A stretch of DNA of 6,438 bases from contig JAOUCV010000129.1 in NCBI GenBank assembly GCA_029859555.1, positions 1 to 6,438 on the forward strand, read 5' to 3'. Positions 1-6,438 of the stretch are shown one piece after another (position 1 is the stretch's first letter; each line of letters opens with the position of its first letter). This DNA is from Gammaproteobacteria bacterium (lineage in GTDB: Bacteria > Pseudomonadota > Gammaproteobacteria > UBA9214). Made by a program: the position numbers and the translations under genes. The notes under the pieces are model-generated. The model saw only the letters and a list, made by a program, of their open reading frames with translations, did no database searches and was not told where the DNA came from.

Positions 1-3452
<3,452 letters not shown>

Positions 3453-3456
3453 GCAG

Positions 3457-3462
3457 CTTTCC
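3457..3462 (-). promoter_or_regulatory. Ribosome binding site of the sensor kinase
   Basis: GGAAAG lies 4 nt before the ATG at 3452 (7 nt if measured from GGA). It is a moderate Shine-Dalgarno match. It decides the start together with the signal peptide that begins at this ATG; the next in-frame ATG, codon 19, would cut the signal peptide in half. Confidence 0.6.
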
Positions 3463-3477
3463 GGTGCGGATATTTCA

Positions 3478-4215
3478 TTAGAAGCAGTATTCAAAGTTGA
3501 TGTTGAAATTCATCTCCCACTCGTCACCGCAACCCTGTCCCATGCCGGTTGCAAGCAGATCGTCCATAAAGCTCGCATTCTTCCCGGCAATCAGGTCGAC
3601 ACAGGTACAGGTCGGGCCGGCGCTTACCAGGCAAGCCGTCGTGTTCAGCATGGAATCATCAAACCTGTTGTTGTCCTTGAGTAGCACGCTGTCATCGTTG
3701 TAGCAGAGGGGCCTGGATACAGGCTCCAGTTTACCCTGAAATCACGCGCCACGTTGGCCACGGGCAATACACTCTCAGAGGCCATCGGGTTCGTGGCGGC
3801 ACAGGCCCCACAGGTAATCGTGTCATCGGCTACGCCGGCAGGGTTCTCCGGGTTGTGCGCGCAGCACATCGTCTAGAACTGCAGGTTCCAGGGACCGTAG
3901 TGTCCATCGGCATGCGCTCCGGGTGGTCTCGGGAGCGGCATAAGATCGCGGCTGCTGCCGAGTGTCGGAGCGATTGCTCTTGACAACATATTCAAGGAAC
4001 CAGGTCTCCGCGTCTTCGCAGTCCGACAGGCCGCGCAGTTCATTTAACAGCTCCAGGCCCTATCCAGCTGGCGCTTCGGCTCCAGAGTCGATGAAGGATT
4101 GCTTGTCACCACAGATGGAAAGGCCAAGTAAGGCTGTAATTGCGACTACCAGGGCAATGGCCCTGCTGTGCAGTGCAAGATGTTTACTTCTATACCTATC
4201 TATCTGTCCCTGCAT
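3478..4215 (-). pseudogene. Remnant of a small cysteine-rich exported protein (two amber stops, two compensating frameshifts)
   Basis: An ATG at 4215 opens a frame with a charged start and a hydrophobic core (residues 19-33, AIALVVAITALLGLS) followed by Cys35, so the product was exported, perhaps as a lipoprotein, although Ile just before the Cys is atypical. The frame stops at TAG 4062-4060 (codon 52), but protein-like sequence continues (GLELLNELRGLSDCEDAETW). Near 3970-3980 it shifts into another frame (TLGSSRDLMPLPRPPG, HYGPWNLQF), meets a second TAG at 3875-3873, continues (TMCCAHNPENPAG, TITCGACAATNP), and near 3740 shifts back to the original frame (LEPVSRPLCYNDDS to FNINFEYCF) and ends at TAA 3480-3478. 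The full span is 738 nt, an exact multiple of three, so the shifts cancel. About a dozen Cys are spread through the reconstruction, with no CxxCH haem motif. I do not recognise the family. Genuine decay is likelier than error because there are four lesions, but assembly errors cannot be excluded. Confidence 0.65.
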
Positions 4216-4225
4216 GAAACAAGGA

Positions 4226-4231
4226 TCCTCT
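4226..4231 (-). promoter_or_regulatory. Ribosome binding site of the broken small gene
   Basis: AGAGGA lies 10 nt before the ATG at 4215 and inside the 25-nt gap after the DUF3604 stop codon. The surviving site supports 4215 as the original start and suggests that the gene was translated from the same message as its upstream neighbour. Confidence 0.5.
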
Positions 4232-4240
4232 GTTATTCCG

Positions 4241-6217
4241 TCATCCCGGCGTATACCAGATCGGCGAGGTCCACGCCCGTTCCTGGTGTTTCATGGGCAC
4301 ATCATCGGACATCTTGATGCCGAAGCGTTTTTGATCATAGGCGGTCCAGCGCGGCGTTGGGATATCGATGACGCGCAGGTAATAGAACGCGGCTTGTGAT
4401 GCATCGAAATCCGGATCAGTCCAGAAGGCGGCCAGATCCGAGTCACCGATGCTGTTGGTCCAGCTCGCATTGGCAACATCAACCGTGTCTCCCACCGGTG
4501 GCAGTTTGCCGTCCCTGTCCGGTTTGCGTGTAGCGGCATCGCCCCAGACAACATCGTAAATCTTTTCATGCGTGTTGCCGTCGGCATCCAGCCAGCCCTT
4601 GATGATCTGGATGCGATCAAGATTACCGCCCTCGGGGTCTTTCATGGCCACGACCAGGAAACCGGGTGCGCTTGCACCCTTTTTTATTGCCGGCAGGTCA
4701 CTACCCATAGGCACGCCCCGGGCATAACCGGCCCTGGCGATATAGCGGGTATTGACATCCTCAGCCGTGAAATCCCAGCCACCGAAAAAACGCACCGTCG
4801 GACGCGTGCCCGAGGTGGCATACACTTCCTTGCGCTTCATGGCATCCCACAATGCCTCACGGGTGTTGTCAGTGGCCCATACTGCCGCATATCCAGCTGC
4901 GGTGTACTGCCAGGTATAGCGGGTCTTGCCGAAACCCTGCTTGGAGACATGCTCCCAGCGCTGCGGCCGCGGTTCCTGGTTAACATGCTTGCCAAAGAAA
5001 TTATCTTCATCAATCGCTGTCAGCGAGTTATGGATATCAGTCCCGCCGATCATGCCGAATTTGAAGGGGTTCGCGCCAAGCTTGCGCTCCTGTGCCAGGC
5101 CGTTCATCAAACCACCGCGCAGATACATAAAGGGTCGCATTTCCGGGGATTCGGGCTTGTCTTCCATCGTCAGGTTGCCATATTCCCAACCGGCGATACC
5201 GTAGTTCGCGAATTCATCATTGGGTGATAATGACGGATGGGTCTCGCTGTTGCCCTTGGTCTGCATGACTTCCTGCAGCACCTCCCAGCGGGCGCGGCGT
5301 TCGGCATAATCCTTCGTCAGCGGTTTGCCGGCAAAGTCCACTGTTTCGAACATCCGGCCATTCGACAAATTGCCATTATGCGGTATTGCGAGCACCCGTC
5401 CGCCGGTCTGCTGTTCATAGTCAGCCATCCATTGCCACAGGTCTTCCGGGTTTTCACTCTGCCATGAAGTGAATGGCATCACCTGGTCAGCCCTGTCCTT
5501 GTTGTCGCGAAACAGAATATTGCGGTGCAGGTTGTTACCCCCCGGCACCGAGGTCCATTCGTAGCCGATCATCGCCGTAAAGTGGCCAGGGTCATTGTAT
5601 TGTTCTGCCGTTTCCGTGTAGGCTTCCCACACGGTTTTCTGTAAGGGTCCGGCAATTTTCGGGTTGGTCACCGGGTCTGGCAGCGTCCCCTGCGCCTGCG
5701 CGGAAATCAGTTCATTCATAGCCTTTCCAGACTCCGCCCCACCCGCCTTCATCATCTTGTTCCAGCGCGCCAGCGTCTCGTCTGCCATCATCACCGGGTT
5801 GCCGTTGTACACCTCGTACATGACGCCCAGCCCCTCGGCATGATCCGAGATCACCAGGAAGTCCAGCGGCCGCGCCAGCTTCACCGGTATGCCGGAGGAT
5901 GACACCACCGGTTCACCCCGTGCGAACCGGTAGGCCTCTTCCGGACTGAGTTGGTTACCGTTCATAAAGGCATCACCGGAATTGGCAGTGTGGTGGTGGG
6001 TGTCGCCGAAGTAGACCCGGGTCGGGTAATCGCGGTCCACGTAAGGGGAATAACCAACGTCAGTCGGATGGGTGCCAGCCTGCCCTGCGCCTTCGCCGGA
6101 AGTGCCTTCCGCGTGTACCCCTGCTGGCAATGCCAGTTGAACAGCCAGCAGAGTGCTTGTAACAACTGAAGTCAACCGGGAATTAATACCGTATACCCGT
6201 TTTATTTTATGCGACAT
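4241..6217 (-). CDS. Secreted DUF3604 family protein, putative PHP-like metal-dependent hydrolase
   Basis: This is a complete 658-residue protein. The N-terminus is basic (MSHKIKR), followed by a hydrophobic stretch at about 17-31 and a likely signal peptidase site after VHA at 34-36, so it should be periplasmic or secreted. I assign DUF3604 from its ordered motifs: YFGDTHHHT (69-77), DFLVISDHAEGLG (119-131), IGYEW (217-221), NLHRN (229-233), AIPHNGN (277-283), KGNSE (321-325) and GGTDIHNS (391-398). Together these resemble the metal-binding histidines, aspartates and glutamates of PHP-type phosphoesterases. The C-terminal third (about 470-658) looks like a beta-rich accessory region and contains LDRIQIIKGWLD, a typical family stretch. 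The substrate is unknown; most members are uncharacterised. The start is supported by the signal peptide and a strong GGAGGGAG site 5 nt upstream. It appears to be the first gene of the cluster: a broken small gene starts 25 nt downstream, then the sensor kinase. No frameshift or missing motif is visible. Confidence 0.93.
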   Translation of the reverse strand: MSHKIKRVYGINSRLTSVVTSTLLAVQLALPAGVHAEGTSGEGAGQAGTHPTDVGYSPYVDRDYPTRVYFGDTHHHTANSGDAFMNGNQLSPEEAYRFARGEPVVSSSGIPVKLARPLDFLVISDHAEGLGVMYEVYNGNPVMMADETLARWNKMMKAGGAESGKAMNELISAQAQGTLPDPVTNPKIAGPLQKTVWEAYTETAEQYNDPGHFTAMIGYEWTSVPGGNNLHRNILFRDNKDRADQVMPFTSWQSENPEDLWQWMADYEQQTGGRVLAIPHNGNLSNGRMFETVDFAGKPLTKDYAERRARWEVLQEVMQTKGNSETHPSLSPNDEFANYGIAGWEYGNLTMEDKPESPEMRPFMYLRGGLMNGLAQERKLGANPFKFGMIGGTDIHNSLTAIDEDNFFGKHVNQEPRPQRWEHVSKQGFGKTRYTWQYTAAGYAAVWATDNTREALWDAMKRKEVYATSGTRPTVRFFGGWDFTAEDVNTRYIARAGYARGVPMGSDLPAIKKGASAPGFLVVAMKDPEGGNLDRIQIIKGWLDADGNTHEKIYDVVWGDAATRKPDRDGKLPPVGDTVDVANASWTNSIGDSDLAAFWTDPDFDASQAAFYYLRVIDIPTPRWTAYDQKRFGIKMSDDVPMKHQERAWTSPIWYTPG

Positions 6218-6222
6218 AACTA

Positions 6223-6230
6223 CTCCCTCC
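6223..6230 (-). promoter_or_regulatory. Strong ribosome binding site of the DUF3604 gene
   Basis: GGAGGGAG lies 5 nt before the ATG at 6217 (8 nt when measured from the GGAGG core). It is a near-ideal Shine-Dalgarno sequence, the strongest of the three in this window, and it fixes the start that gives a complete signal peptide. Confidence 0.75.
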
Positions 6231-6293
6231 CATCCCTGAAACCGGTTTGTTATCTGTGGCTTGTTTTTACATCTCGACGCAAATAGACCCGGT

Positions 6294-6299
6294 ATATTA
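6294..6299 (-). promoter_or_regulatory. Weak candidate -10 element upstream of the DUF3604 gene
   Basis: On the minus strand TAATAT, matching 4 of 6 positions of TATAAT and directly preceded by GTG, lies about 77 nt before the DUF3604 start in the most AT-rich part of the upstream region. No good -35 hexamer is found 16-18 nt further upstream, so it would need an activator or another sigma factor. A promoter is expected somewhere between here and the right edge because this appears to be the first gene of the cluster, but the exact site is a guess. Confidence 0.2.
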
Positions 6300-6387
6300 C
6301 ACTGGAAACAGGAGATTTATTTATGCCCTTTTCGCAATCAAGAGTCTGAGATGAGCACACAGCAAGGAGACCAAATGCTACCGACTG

Positions 6388-6430
6388 GCAGGTGTCACAT
6401 TGCTTGACTCTTGCCGGGTTACACACCTGC
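6388..6430. repeat. Inverted repeat GCAGGTGT / ACACCTGC with 27-nt loop
   Basis: The arms 6388-6395 and 6423-6430 are perfect 8-bp reverse complements; one mismatch further out the match continues for 2 bp (CT/AG). There is no T-run after either arm, so a standard intrinsic terminator is unlikely. It sits about 170-215 nt before the DUF3604 start, where an operator or activator site could lie. The role is unknown and chance is possible. Confidence 0.35.
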
Positions 6431-6438
6431 AAGCATGA

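Noticed and set aside
4222..4227. GGATCC palindrome in the gap after the DUF3604 gene, considered as a terminator
   Set aside because: A 6-bp palindrome without a loop or T-run is not a terminator.
3962..4399. 145-codon plus-strand open frame
   Set aside because: It spans the DUF3604 3' end and the broken gene in antisense. The minus-strand reading explains the same bases with a ribosome site, signal peptide and protein-like sequence.
4568..5227. 219-codon plus-strand open frame
   Set aside because: It lies antisense inside the DUF3604 gene, whose motifs are clear on the minus strand, and its own translation shows no domain.
6250..6432. 60-codon minus-strand open frame upstream of the DUF3604 gene
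   Set aside because: There is no good ribosome site in view, no recognisable motif, the composition is unremarkable, and it overlaps the likely promoter region and the inverted repeat.

Overview
The window looks like a chromosomal piece of a GC-rich Gram-negative proteobacterium, probably a gammaproteobacterium; no taxonomic marker gene is present, so this is an inference. Supporting signs are two proteins with Sec-type signal peptides, a periplasmic sensor kinase with bacterial substrate-binding, Cache and PAS modules, purine-rich Shine-Dalgarno sites, and a DUF3604 protein of the kind common in such genomes. Every supported gene lies on the minus strand, so the biological reading order is from the right end to the left end.

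Layout in transcription order. Positions 6438-6218 are an upstream region with a perfect 8-bp inverted repeat, an AT-rich stretch and a strong ribosome binding site, but no convincing gene. Positions 6217-4241 encode a 658-residue secreted DUF3604 protein with PHP-like metal-binding motifs. Positions 4215-3478 hold the remains of a small cysteine-rich exported protein, broken by two amber codons and two opposite frameshifts. Positions 3452-1 encode the first 1150 residues of a very large membrane sensor histidine kinase. The kinase frame is open without a stop from its ATG to the left edge, where the window cuts it just after the phosphoacceptor-histidine box.

The kinase is the most interesting object. 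It carries two different extracytoplasmic sensors in series: a family-3 solute-binding domain, then, across a transmembrane hairpin, a double-Cache-like domain. Three cytoplasmic PAS domains follow. The third PAS keeps every haem-pocket position of the rhizobial oxygen sensor FixL that I can recall, including the proximal histidine, so it is a candidate oxygen- or gas-sensing haem PAS.

The three units are spaced by about 25 nt, which suggests one operon: a secreted putative hydrolase, a (now decayed) small exported protein, and a sensor that could read a periplasmic small molecule together with a cytoplasmic redox or oxygen state. That functional link is inferred from position only. The long open frames on the plus strand across 90-3377 are antisense shadows of the kinase.
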